From Desulfobacterales bacterium (GTDB lineage Bacteria > Desulfobacterota > DSM-4660 > Desulfatiglandales > Desulfatiglandaceae), in assembly GCA_027024445.1 (NCBI GenBank), contig JALVSJ010000359.1, positions 1-32,753 of the forward strand: a stretch of DNA of 32,753 nucleotides, given 5' to 3'. The notes beneath the pieces are model-generated. The model saw only the letters and a program-made list of their open reading frames with translations. It had not been told where the DNA came from and ran no database searches. The stretch's first letter is position 1, and each line of letters starts with the position of its first letter. Positions 17,553 to 24,915 of the stretch are shown one piece after another. A program made the translations under genes and the position numbers.

Positions 17553-19313
17553 ATGGACAGAGAGTCCTATGAGAGTGTGAAGGAAGAAATCAAAAGATCT
17601 GCGGATATCGTTGATCTGGTGGGAAATTTTGTCCAACTTCGAAAAGCAGGAAAGAATTACGTGGGTCTGTGTCCTTTTCATTCGGAAAAAGAACCTTCGT
17701 TTACAGTAAACCGTGAAAGACAGATGTTTCATTGCTTTGGATGCAAGAAAGGGGGAGACATTTTTGCCTTTTGGATGGCCTATCACCACTGTTCATTTCC
17801 AGAGGCCATTAAAGACCTGGCCGAGAGATATCAAGTACCTCTTCCACAGAGACAGATGAGCCCGGGGGAGAAAAGGAGGAAAGAACTAAAAGAGGCAATT
17901 ATAAATGCCAACCAAAAGGCCCTAAAGTTTTTCCACGAAACGCTGGTTGGTTCAAGTAGCGCAGAAAAGGCAAGGGCGTATCTAAAAAGTCGAGGTATTG
18001 ATAAAGCCGTTATTGAGGAGTTCAAACTAGGCTTTGCCCCGCCCAAATGGGATAAGCTTGCCAATTACCTAAGTAGAGAAAAGGTGCCCCCCGGCGTTGC
18101 CGAAGCTGCTGGATTAGTTATATTAAATAATAAAGGACGCTACTATGATAGGTTCAGAGATAGGATAATATTTCCGATTTTTGACCTGAAAGGGCGTCCT
18201 GTTGGATTCGGTGGAAGGGTGCTCGACAATGGTCACCCCAAGTATTTGAATACGCCCGAGACTGCTGTATTTCAGAAGGGTTCGCTTCTGTACGGGCTGC
18301 ATGCCGCTTATACTCACATGCGCAGTGAGAGAAAGGCCCTCATCGTGGAGGGCTACATGGATTTCTTGGCGCTGTGGAAGTGGGGCCTGAAAAATGCTGC
18401 GGCAACACTGGGCACAGCCCTTACCCCATTGCAGGTTAGAAGGTTAAAGGGATATGTAGACGAAATTATAACGATTTTCGATTCAGATGAAGCGGGACGT
18501 AAGGCTGCGCTCAGAGGGTTACCCATTTTCATCAACGAAGGGGTTCGGTCGAAAGCTCTGCTTTTGCCTGAGGGGCATGACCCTGACAGTTTCCTGAATA
18601 CCTTTGGCAGTGATCGTTTTGCCGATATGCTGAAAAATGCTACCCCGCTGCTGGAATTTTACCTAAGTCAGACCCTCGTGGTGGGGAACCAAGGGCTTGA
18701 AGAGAAGGTCACTGCCGTGAGGGAGCTGCTGCCCCGGCTGTTGGAGGTGAAGGACCCCATGCTGAGATCTGCCTATGTGACGAAGATTGCCGAGACAGTG
18801 GGTATAAAAGAAAGAATAGTATGGGAAGAACTGGACAAGCTATCAAGGGAGGGCGGATCAGCGGATGCGGGGGCTACACAAAGTTCATTGAGGGCCTCTC
18901 TCGCAATAAAGTACAATAGAGATATGCATGTTTTGAACTTGCTCATTCATCACCCCGAGGTAGCCAGTGACTTATCGGACTGCCCTTGGGAGGAATTTGT
19001 GCAGGATGAATGTACATGTAAGCTTATTGCGAGATTTTTCGATAAATTGAAGAAGGGGGGACAGTTTGCGCCCGAACAGTTGCTGGAGGAACTTGAGGAT
19101 GAAGGGGCGCGCAATGAACTGCGGGAGGCACTAATGCTTCCGTCGTTTTACGATGAGGCCTCGGCACAATTGGCGGCTTCAGAGATCAGACGCAAAATTG
19201 ACGAAATAAGAATCACCTCTTCCATTCGTGAGGCCAGGGAAAGGGGTGACATGGAACAGTTGAACACCCTTTTGAGGGAAAGGGCAAGGCTCCATGAAGA
19301 TATGCTAAATTGA
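17553..19313 (+). CDS. dnaG: DNA primase DnaG
   Basis: A 586-residue primase that makes RNA primers at the replication fork with DnaB. The N-terminal CHC2 zinc domain has ligands C40, H43, C61 and C64 (LCPFH...HCFGC). The catalytic TOPRIM core contains VEGYMDFLALWKWG and FDSDEAGRKAA with acidic metal ligands. The YGLHAA and GFGGRVLD motifs are also standard. A helical C-terminal DnaB-interaction domain follows. GAGAGGG lies 4-5 nt before the ATG. The next gene is rpoD, 21 bp away. Confidence 0.98.
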   Translation: MDRESYESVKEEIKRSADIVDLVGNFVQLRKAGKNYVGLCPFHSEKEPSFTVNRERQMFHCFGCKKGGDIFAFWMAYHHCSFPEAIKDLAERYQVPLPQRQMSPGEKRRKELKEAIINANQKALKFFHETLVGSSSAEKARAYLKSRGIDKAVIEEFKLGFAPPKWDKLANYLSREKVPPGVAEAAGLVILNNKGRYYDRFRDRIIFPIFDLKGRPVGFGGRVLDNGHPKYLNTPETAVFQKGSLLYGLHAAYTHMRSERKALIVEGYMDFLALWKWGLKNAAATLGTALTPLQVRRLKGYVDEIITIFDSDEAGRKAALRGLPIFINEGVRSKALLLPEGHDPDSFLNTFGSDRFADMLKNATPLLEFYLSQTLVVGNQGLEEKVTAVRELLPRLLEVKDPMLRSAYVTKIAETVGIKERIVWEELDKLSREGGSADAGATQSSLRASLAIKYNRDMHVLNLLIHHPEVASDLSDCPWEEFVQDECTCKLIARFFDKLKKGGQFAPEQLLEELEDEGARNELREALMLPSFYDEASAQLAASEIRRKIDEIRITSSIREARERGDMEQLNTLLRERARLHEDMLN

Positions 19314-19334
19314 GCCCACAAGGAGGTCAGGGGA

Positions 19335-21101
19335 ATGGCTAAGAATACCGATATGGTAAACCTAAAAAGACTTATAGATATCGGTAAGGACAAAGGCTAC
19401 ATAACATATGAAGAGCTTAATGACGACCTGCCCGAGGAGTTTATGTCCTCGGAGGAGGATATCGATGACCTCATGATGATGTTTGAAGAGCTTGATATTA
19501 TGGTCATCGATGAGTCGGCAAGGGAAGAAATTGAGAAGTCTAAGAGGCTGAAAAAGAAAAGAATGAAGGCAGAGGAAAGGGCCCAAATCCGCCCAGAACT
19601 CGCCGATACAGGGGCTAGGGTATCTGATCCGGTCAAGATGTATCTAAAAGAGATGGGATGCATCTCGCTGCTCACTAGAGAGGGTGAGGTGGAGATCGCA
19701 AAAAGAATAGAAAAGGGCGAAAAACAGGCCCTAAATGCACTGCTGGATTGCTCCATTGGTGTAGAGCATATCATCGAACTCGGCGAACAACTCAGAGAGG
19801 GCGAGGTAAAGCTCAAGGACGTGATCAATGACTTGGAAGATGAAGACAATTACACGCAGGTGGGTGAAAGAAAGGCCTCGCTGCTCCAGCTTATAGACCA
19901 GATCAAGGCACTTCACGAGGAGTGTATGGCGATACGGCGGGAAATGGCAAAGGAGCGTTTGACAGAGAAGAAAAAGAAGAAACTTCAGTCTGACCTAAAA
20001 CACAAGAAAGAAGAGATAAGAGAGCTAATTGACTCCTTCCGCCTGGAGAAGCGGCAGTTGGACAAAATGGTGAAGAAGCTCCAGGATACGGTTAAGGAGC
20101 TTGAAGAGGCCGAAAAGGATTTGACTGACTGTATGCTGAGAGTGGGAGGTAAGCCCATTTCCTACATCAAGAAGCACTTTCCCAAGATTGCCAAGGCTTC
20201 CAGTGATGATGAAATTATTCAGCCTCTTGGGATAAAGAAGAAGGAACTTGAAGAGGTCAAAGAGAAAATAGAGCGTTCGCAGAACTTGATAAAGAGTCTC
20301 AAGGAAAGAACCGGAATGACGCCTCGCCAGCTCAAAGAGACGTCGAAAAGAGTCGATAAGAGCATAGACAAGGCAAAGAAAGCCAAAAGCGAGCTTATTG
20401 AAGCTAATCTGCGTTTGGTTGTCAGCATTGCCAAGAAGTATACGAACAGGGGACTTCAGTTTCTGGACCTGATTCAGGAAGGCAACATTGGCCTCATGAA
20501 AGCAGTGGACAAATTCGAATACCAGCGGGGTTACAAGTTCAGTACATATGCTACCTGGTGGATTAGGCAGGCCATTACCCGGGCAATAGCTGATCAGGCC
20601 AGGACAATTCGTATTCCTGTCCATATGATTGAGACTATTAATAAGCTAATCAGGACATCCAGGTACTTGGTCCAGGAGCATGGAAGAGAACCAACGCCAG
20701 AAGAGATCGCGGAAAAGATGGAATTTCCTTTGGAGAAGGTGAGAAAAGTGCTCAAGATTGCCAAAGAGCCCATCTCTTTGGAGACCCCTATTGGTGAAGA
20801 AGAGGACAGCCATTTGGGAGACTTTATCGAGGACAAGAAGGTGCTATCTCCTGCCGATGCAGTAATTAACTTTAACCTTGCGGAGCAGACCAGAAAGGTT
20901 CTAGCGACGCTGACGCCCAGGGAAGAGAAGGTATTGCGGATGCGTTTTGGGATAGGTGAGAAGGCTGACCATACCCTCGAGGAAGTGGGGCGAGATTTTA
21001 ATGTCACCCGGGAACGAATCAGGCAAATTGAGGCCAAGGCGCTCAGAAAACTCAGGCACCCCAGCAGGAGCAAGAAGCTCAAGGGATTTATTGAGAATTG
21101 A
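19335..21101 (+). CDS. rpoD: Primary RNA polymerase sigma factor RpoD (sigma-70)
   Basis: A 588-residue primary sigma factor. Region 1.1 is at the N-terminus ([15 protein letters not shown]). Region 1.2 is [11 protein letters not shown] with [16 protein letters not shown] long charged non-conserved region follows. Region 2 contains [34 protein letters not shown] and [17 protein letters not shown]. Region 3 has [12 protein letters not shown]. Region 4 has LRMRFGIG and the helix-turn-helix [27 protein letters not shown] at 19320-19326 precedes the ATG. The consensus promoters seen elsewhere in the window fit its known specificity. It is the last protein gene of the operon; a tRNA follows 62 bp later. 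Confidence 0.98.
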   Translation: MAKNTDMVNLKRLIDIGKDKGYITYEELNDDLPEEFMSSEEDIDDLMMMFEELDIMVIDESAREEIEKSKRLKKKRMKAEERAQIRPELADTGARVSDPVKMYLKEMGCISLLTREGEVEIAKRIEKGEKQALNALLDCSIGVEHIIELGEQLREGEVKLKDVINDLEDEDNYTQVGERKASLLQLIDQIKALHEECMAIRREMAKERLTEKKKKKLQSDLKHKKEEIRELIDSFRLEKRQLDKMVKKLQDTVKELEEAEKDLTDCMLRVGGKPISYIKKHFPKIAKASSDDEIIQPLGIKKKELEEVKEKIERSQNLIKSLKERTGMTPRQLKETSKRVDKSIDKAKKAKSELIEANLRLVVSIAKKYTNRGLQFLDLIQEGNIGLMKAVDKFEYQRGYKFSTYATWWIRQAITRAIADQARTIRIPVHMIETINKLIRTSRYLVQEHGREPTPEEIAEKMEFPLEKVRKVLKIAKEPISLETPIGEEEDSHLGDFIEDKKVLSPADAVINFNLAEQTRKVLATLTPREEKVLRMRFGIGEKADHTLEEVGRDFNVTRERIRQIEAKALRKLRHPSRSKKLKGFIEN

Positions 21102-21163
21102 TGTTGAGAATTTTGCTTGACAAATTTTCTTTCAGTGAGCAATCTAATTAATAGAGTGATGTT

Positions 21164-21239
21164 GGGCCCATAGCTCAGTTGGAAGAGCCACCGGCTCATA
21201 ACCGGTAGGTCCCTGGTTCGAGGCCAGGTGGGCCCACCA
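21164..21239 (+). tRNA. tRNA with CAT anticodon, probably elongator tRNA-Met
   Basis: A complete 76-nt cloverleaf with encoded CCA. The acceptor stem GGGCCCA/TGGGCCC is perfect. The anticodon stem ACCGG/CCGGT has loop CTCATAA, giving CAT. The T arm is CCTGG-TTCGAGG-CCAGG. The G1-C72 pair rules out initiator tRNA. A CAT anticodon may also belong to tRNA-Ile2, where C34 is lysidinylated; this cannot be decided by eye. A TTGACA at 21117-21122 lies upstream, but no well-spaced -10 was found, so the tRNA could be read through from rpoD. Confidence 0.95.
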
Positions 21240-21296
21240 AATACCATGAATGAAAGAACAGACATGAACAAGTTCTTAAGAATTTTTTAGCGACAT

Positions 21297-21334
21297 AGGG
21301 GCGCATCCTGTTGAGGGATGCGCCCCTTAAATTT
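21297..21334 (+). terminator. Probable terminator hairpin after rpoD and tRNA-Met
   Basis: A perfect 12-bp GC-rich stem, AGGGGCGCATCC (21297-21308) with GGATGCGCCCCT (21316-21327), has a 7-nt loop and is followed by TTAAATTT. The T-tract is weak, but the stem is strong and correctly placed to end the yqeY-dnaG-rpoD-tRNA transcript. The 145 bp from here to the nif3 gene hold a TTTGTACATT direct repeat and no gene. Confidence 0.55.
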
Positions 21335-21363
21335 GTACATTTTATGATGACTGTTTGTACATT
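21332..21363. repeat. Direct repeat TTTGTACATT x2, 22 bp apart
   Basis: TTTGTACATT occurs at 21332-21341 and 21354-21363. The centres are 22 bp apart, about two helical turns, which places them on the same face of DNA. Each contains the palindrome TGTACA. The repeat lies between the terminator hairpin and the nif3 gene, where an operator could sit. No regulator is known, and the short A+T-rich unit may be chance. Confidence 0.35.
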
Positions 21364-21479
21364 GGAGTTCTTGACGGTTAGCACGGTCCACGAGGCCAGT
21401 GTAGGCGGCCGGTGGCATAAGGTGGGATGCTGGGTTTTAAGTGATTGTCAGTGGTTCGGAATGAGATAGAGAATCAGGA

Positions 21480-22355
21480 ATGACAACCCCAAGACTCGCA
21501 GACTTAATGGAGATTTTGGAGGAGATTGCTCCTGTTGAATTGGCTGAATCGTGGGACAACCCCGGCCTTCAGGTGGGATCCCTAGATCACAACATTCAAC
21601 GGGTAGTTTTGTCATTAGATCCTACAGTTCAGGCGGTCGAATACGCCGGCTCACTGCACGCCCAACTGCTGCTGACCCACCATCCACTGATATTTAAGCC
21701 TATTTCTTCCATAAGGGATGGCGATTATCCTGGTGGTGTGGTGTATGAAGCCATACGCCAGGGGCTGTCCATCGTAGCACTCCATACAAACCTGGATGCC
21801 GCTCACGAAGGAATCAATGCTATATTGGCGAAACTTTTAGGGCTGGAGGAGGTGGAGCCATTGTGCCAGGCCGGTGTAGCGCAGGGGCCAAAGGGTTCTC
21901 CATTTGCCCATGATGAACTAGGGGCGGAAGAGGATAGGAAAAAAAGCCCAGCAAAAACAGGACTTGGTCGCATAGGGGATCTTGCCTCTCCTCTCGCCCT
22001 TTCGGAGTTTGTTATAACGGCTAAAAGGATCCTGGGTCTTGATAGTGTCAAAGTGGTGGGGGAGGACTCCCGTATTGTCAAGCGAGTAGCAGTGGTGGGC
22101 GGTTCAGGAGGCTCACTTATTAAAGAGGCCTGGGCAAGGGGAGCCGATCTGCTTGTTACCGGGGATGTGAGTTACCACCAGGCGAGAGAGGCAGAGTTCC
22201 TCGGCCTGGCTGTGATTGACGGTGGGCATTATGCTACTGAGAAAGTGGCATTTCGGGAATTTAGTAGGGAACTCCAAAGGCAAGTCACGGCCAGAGGATG
22301 GGATGTAGACATTATATTTAATGAAGATGAAACAGATCCTCTAGTATCCAGGTAA
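21480..22355 (+). CDS. Nif3-like dinuclear metal centre protein (YbgI family)
   Basis: A 291-residue Nif3/YbgI protein. Family members bind two metal ions and are related to GTP cyclohydrolase I type 2-like folds; their cellular role is unsettled. Metal-binding motifs visible are LLTHHPLIFKPISS (about residues 62-75), HTNLDAAHEGIN (about 102-113) and, near the C-terminus, GHYATEKVAFREF. The LAESWDNPGLQVG start motif and LLVTGDVSYHQAREAEFLG also fit. An acidic/basic low-complexity insert lies at about 136-162. The AGGA before the ATG is very close, so the exact start is somewhat uncertain. It probably forms an operon with the zinc-ribbon gene 41 bp downstream. Confidence 0.93.
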   Translation: MTTPRLADLMEILEEIAPVELAESWDNPGLQVGSLDHNIQRVVLSLDPTVQAVEYAGSLHAQLLLTHHPLIFKPISSIRDGDYPGGVVYEAIRQGLSIVALHTNLDAAHEGINAILAKLLGLEEVEPLCQAGVAQGPKGSPFAHDELGAEEDRKKSPAKTGLGRIGDLASPLALSEFVITAKRILGLDSVKVVGEDSRIVKRVAVVGGSGGSLIKEAWARGADLLVTGDVSYHQAREAEFLGLAVIDGGHYATEKVAFREFSRELQRQVTARGWDVDIIFNEDETDPLVSR

Positions 22356-22396
22356 GGTTTTTGATTAAATAACTCTATTTTTGAGAGGTGATTGCA

Positions 22397-23140
22397 TTGC
22401 GTGAGAAAATGAGATTGTTGATTGCTCTTCAAAATTGTGACAAAAAGATTCAAGAAACAAGGAAAAAGAGAGATGAGTGTCCTGCACGAATAGCCTCACT
22501 GGACAGTGAACTCGAGATGGCCGAGGCTTCACTAACTGAAGCAAAGGAAAAACTGGAAGCGCTGAAAAAGGACAGAAGGCAGGTTGAGAGGGATATAGAA
22601 GATGTGGAGGTCAGAAAAAAGAAAGGCCAGGCGAAATTGTCAAGTGTCTCTACAAACAAGGAATACAGGGCTGCGTTAAAAGAAATTGAGGAATTGGACA
22701 GAACCAGGAGTCTGTTGGAGGATAAGGCCCTGGAATTGATGGAGCAAGTAGAACAACTCGAGGAAGAGATAAAGGAAGGCGTGAAAGATCTAAAAGCTCT
22801 CAAAAAGAAAGTCGACGGGGACAGGAAGGTCATAGAACAAGAGATGAAGAAACTGGAGGATTACCTGGGCGTCCTGTTGAAGGAGAGAGAGCAATTGTGC
22901 AAGAAGGTGGATGGCGAGCTATTGAGCAGATATGACATGCTCCGTGAAAGGAGAGGGGGACTAGCCGTCAGCCCGGTGATATCCGGTGTATGTCAGACCT
23001 GTCACATGGGGATACCACCGCAGAAGTTTAACGAGCTCATTAGAGGGGATAACCTTATGAGTTGTCCCAATTGTCAGAGGATAATATATTGGGGAGAGGA
23101 CGAAAAGCTCAAACTCGAAGGCGAAGGTGCGGAGGAATGA
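22397..23140 (+). CDS. Coiled-coil protein with C4 zinc ribbon (zf-RING_7 type)
   Basis: About 247 residues: a long antiparallel coiled coil of Glu/Lys/Arg/Leu heptads (about 1-185) and a C-terminal C4 zinc ribbon with GVCQTCHMG and MSCPNCQRI. The fold is shared with Helicobacter HP0958/FlgZ, which binds RNA and sigma-54; in most bacteria the role is unknown. The TTG at 22397 gives MREKMRLLIALQ and has GAGAGG at good distance (8 nt). A GTG at 22388 would lie inside that Shine-Dalgarno, and an ATG at 22409 is also possible. The gene lies between a nif3-like gene and rnpB, an order found in several bacterial lineages. Confidence 0.9.
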   Translation: MREKMRLLIALQNCDKKIQETRKKRDECPARIASLDSELEMAEASLTEAKEKLEALKKDRRQVERDIEDVEVRKKKGQAKLSSVSTNKEYRAALKEIEELDRTRSLLEDKALELMEQVEQLEEEIKEGVKDLKALKKKVDGDRKVIEQEMKKLEDYLGVLLKEREQLCKKVDGELLSRYDMLRERRGGLAVSPVISGVCQTCHMGIPPQKFNELIRGDNLMSCPNCQRIIYWGEDEKLKLEGEGAEE

Positions 23141-23147
23141 CGGGGTA

Positions 23148-23192
23148 TTGAAATTTCCTCTATAAAGATTATTATAAATTATATGTGATAAT
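23148..23192 (+). promoter_or_regulatory. Candidate promoter(s) of rnpB
   Basis: Two overlapping possibilities lie in the A+T-rich 72-bp gap. TTGAAA (23148-23153) with ATTATA (23171-23176) has 17-bp spacing. An extended -10, TGTGATAAT (23184-23192), would start near 23199, about 14 nt before helix P1. I cannot choose between them by eye. Confidence 0.4.
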
Positions 23193-23242
23193 AGTTCTTT
23201 AACAATTTCCAGGGCATGTCAGAGTAGGACGAATGGCCACTG

Positions 23243-23347
23243 CCCGGCACTCAACTCTTAGGGGGGAGCTGCAAGTGATGCAAGGCCTTTCTTGAAGTAG
23301 GAGCGAGGCGGTAAGCCATGGGTTCCCTTTAAGAGTTGAGTGCCGGG
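23243..23347 (+). repeat. Inverted-repeat element 1 in rnpB helix P3
   Basis: The arms CCCGGCACTCAACTCTTA (23243-23260) and TAAGAGTTGAGTGCCGGG (23330-23347) form a perfect 18-bp stem. G-rich left and CCCTT right sequences could extend it by about seven more pairs, several of them G-U. The interior is 69 nt. The element replaces the normal P3 helix between P2 and the P4 5' strand. It shares its arms with elements 2 and 3 but not its interior. Confidence 0.9.
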
Positions 23348-23435
23348 GGGAGGAAAGTCCGGGCTCCACAGGACAAGGTGCTGGGTAACGCCCAGTCCCG
23401 GTAACGGGAAGGAAAGTGCCACAGAAAACAGACCG

Positions 23436-23540
23436 CCAGGCACTCAACTTTGAGTAGGTACTTTTGCAGTACCAGGAGAACAGCAATATTGGGTAATTGC
23501 TGCCATCAAATATGAGCCCTGCTCAGAGTTGAGTGCCTGG
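23436..23540 (+). repeat. Inverted-repeat element 2 in rnpB helix P12
   Basis: Left arm 23436-23458 pairs with right arm 23518-23540 over about 23 bp with two wobbles; the outer parts read CCAGGCACTCAACTTTGAG and CTCAGAGTTGAGTGCCTGG. It sits exactly where helix P12 should be, between the GACCG and TAAGGGTGAAA conserved blocks. The interior can form two small hairpins: GGTAC/GTACC at about 23457-23474, which competes with the innermost arm pairs, and CAGCAAT/ATTGCTG at 23481-23502. Confidence 0.9.
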
Positions 23541-23714
23541 TAAGGGTGAAACGGTGAGGTAAGAGCTCACCAGTCCCGTCGGTGACGGCGGGAGCTAGGC
23601 AAACCCCACCTGGAGCAAGACCAAATAGGGGAGCGCTAGAGGGTGGTCCGCCCGAGCTCCCGGGTAGGTCGCTTGAGCCCATCGGTAACGGTGGGCCTAG
23701 ATGAATGGCCATTG

Positions 23715-23818
23715 CCCGGCACTCAACTTCGAGGAGATATCTACGGACTGCCGGATTCTTCCCACTATTTGATGGTGGTCCGAGCATCCCAGATACCTTT
23801 TCAGAGTTGAGTGCCGGG
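23715..23818 (+). repeat. Inverted-repeat element 3 in the rnpB P2/P4 linker (P19 position)
   Basis: CCCGGCACTCAACTTCGA (23715-23732) pairs with TCAGAGTTGAGTGCCGGG (23801-23818) with one mismatch and one wobble. The helix can continue for about 12 further positions with one mismatch (GATATCT with AGATACC). The interior can form CGGAC/GTCCG around a CCACTAT-TTG-ATGGTGG hairpin. It lies between the P2 3' strand and the conserved ACAGAACCCGG, where the E. coli RNA has only a short linker and some other RNAs have helix P19. Confidence 0.9.
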
Positions 23819-23913
23819 AACAGAACCCGGCTTATGGACTGCTCTGGCATGCCTATTTTCCTTTTTATATGCACATGGAAGCTACCGCAGATGTTTCACG
23901 AAGCTCACACCGG

Positions 23914-24567
23914 ATGAGGCCCCTGGTGGTACTGGGCGCAGGTCACTTTGGCCAAAGGGCTGTAAAGGTTCTCGGACTAGGAGGACAGAGGGCACTATGG
24001 GTCGTAGATAGGGATATGGATTCCCTCAGTAAGCTTCGGGGCTCTAATATTGAACTCATTCATGATGATGCGGTTGATTATCTAATAAGAAATAAGGGGG
24101 GTCTACCAGAGGGCACCGAGATAGTACCTGCAGTTCCCTTTCATTTTGCGTGGGAGTTTGCAAAGAGAGTTCTGAAAGAAAGAGGCTATCAGGTAGAGCC
24201 TATTCCAATACCGCCAGAAGTAAAATACTCGCTTCCTCACGTATGGGAAGCTGCCGATGGTTCGTTATTGATAAGCTATGCTGATTTTCGATGCCCCGAT
24301 GACTGCCCTGAACCACCGTATTGCACTGTGACAGGGGAGAAGCGGAAAAATCCTTTGTACAAGCTATTGAGTGATCTAGATGTTAAAGGCTTCAGGCTAT
24401 ACATTGTTAGAAGCCATCAGATGGCCGCTGGTGTCGGGGGCTACACGTTAGGAGATTTGCTAAGGCTGCGGTCTGTTTTGGAGGCTGGGGGCCCTGCTAA
24501 ATGGCTATTGGGCACCGCTTGCAAGTGCCACGGGGTGTTGAGTGGGTTAGAAGTGAAGGAGAGGTGA
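23914..24567 (+). CDS. Rossmann-fold protein with a cysteine cluster, function unknown
   Basis: A protein of about 217 residues. It opens with a beta strand and glycine loop VVLGAGHFGQRA (NAD(P)-binding type, like TrkA-N domains), then VVDRDMDSL with an acid at the end of the second strand, and IELIHDDAVDYL. The middle holds a cysteine-rich motif CPDDCPEPPYC, and the C-terminal part has GTACKCHG. These cysteines could bind zinc or an iron-sulfur cluster. I know no named family for the whole protein. In-frame ATGs at 23869 and 23875 exist, but they are at the very end of the rnpB transcript and would add residues before the Rossmann strand. The ATG at 23914 is preferred although no Shine-Dalgarno is evident. 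Confidence 0.75.
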   Translation: MRPLVVLGAGHFGQRAVKVLGLGGQRALWVVDRDMDSLSKLRGSNIELIHDDAVDYLIRNKGGLPEGTEIVPAVPFHFAWEFAKRVLKERGYQVEPIPIPPEVKYSLPHVWEAADGSLLISYADFRCPDDCPEPPYCTVTGEKRKNPLYKLLSDLDVKGFRLYIVRSHQMAAGVGGYTLGDLLRLRSVLEAGGPAKWLLGTACKCHGVLSGLEVKER

Positions 24568-24605
24568 AGCAGTGCGTACTATATAGTAGAGTAGGAGATT
24601 GATGT

Positions 24606-24908
24606 ATGTTTGTGTTTTCAAATCTGTTAATAGCAGTAGCAAAGATCCTGGATATTGCTCTCAACCTTTACATGTGGATTATCATTGGAAGGGCGATCAT
24701 TTCATGGGTGAGTCCTGATCCTTATAATCCCATAATAAGGTTCCTGCACGCGGTAACTGAGCCCGTGCTCTATCCGATTAGAAGGCGACTGCCAATAAGT
24801 TTTGGCGGTTTTGATTTCTCCCCTGTCATCGCGATACTGGCTATTATTTTTCTCCAGAGTTTCCTGGTTAAGACCCTTTATCAGATTGCGGTCAGGGTGG
24901 CAGGTTGA
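24606..24908 (+). CDS. YggT family membrane protein
   Basis: A 100-residue protein with two hydrophobic segments (about residues 6-32 and 70-95) and the family motif around SWVSPDPYNPIIRFLHAVTE, then EPVLYPIRRRLP. YggT proteins are small integral membrane proteins linked to osmotic tolerance, division or photosystem assembly in different organisms. AGGAG at 24593-24597 favours the ATG at 24606 (8 nt) over the one at 24602. It is followed by a DUF167 gene 7 bp later, the common yggT-yggU pairing. Confidence 0.93.
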   Translation: MFVFSNLLIAVAKILDIALNLYMWIIIGRAIISWVSPDPYNPIIRFLHAVTEPVLYPIRRRLPISFGGFDFSPVIAILAIIFLQSFLVKTLYQIAVRVAG

Positions 24909-24915
24909 GACCACA

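Larger units (their letters stand above)
23213..23855 (+). ncRNA. rnpB: RNase P RNA (bacterial type A) with three repeat-bearing expanded helices
   Basis: This RNA is the catalytic part of RNase P, which removes 5' leaders from tRNA precursors. Conserved blocks are present in order: GAGGAAAGTCCGGGCTCC (P4 5' strand), AGGGTGAAACGGTGAGGTAA, the GGAGCAAGACCAAATAGGGG block, GAGGGTGGTCCGCCC (L15 with the GGT that pairs with tRNA CCA), CCTAGATGAATGG and ACAGAACCCGGCTTAT (P4 3' strand). P1 is a 15-bp helix of 23213-23227 with 23839-23853 (two wobbles). P2 is AATGGCCA (23232-23239) with TGGCCATT (23706-23713). Without three elements of 105, 105 and 104 nt at P3, P12 and the P2/P4 linker, the RNA would be about 330 nt, a normal core. 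A T-rich stretch after P1 (23854-23867) may end transcription. Exact ends are estimated from P1. Confidence 0.97.

Noticed and set aside
23243-23818. CRISPR array or transposon
   Set aside because: The repeated arms are inverted within each element, not spaced direct repeats with uniform spacers. No cas gene or transposase is present, and the elements coincide with RNA helices.
23199-23874. Open frames on both strands across the RNase P RNA
   Set aside because: They overlap conserved rnpB blocks and inverted repeats and have no family motifs.
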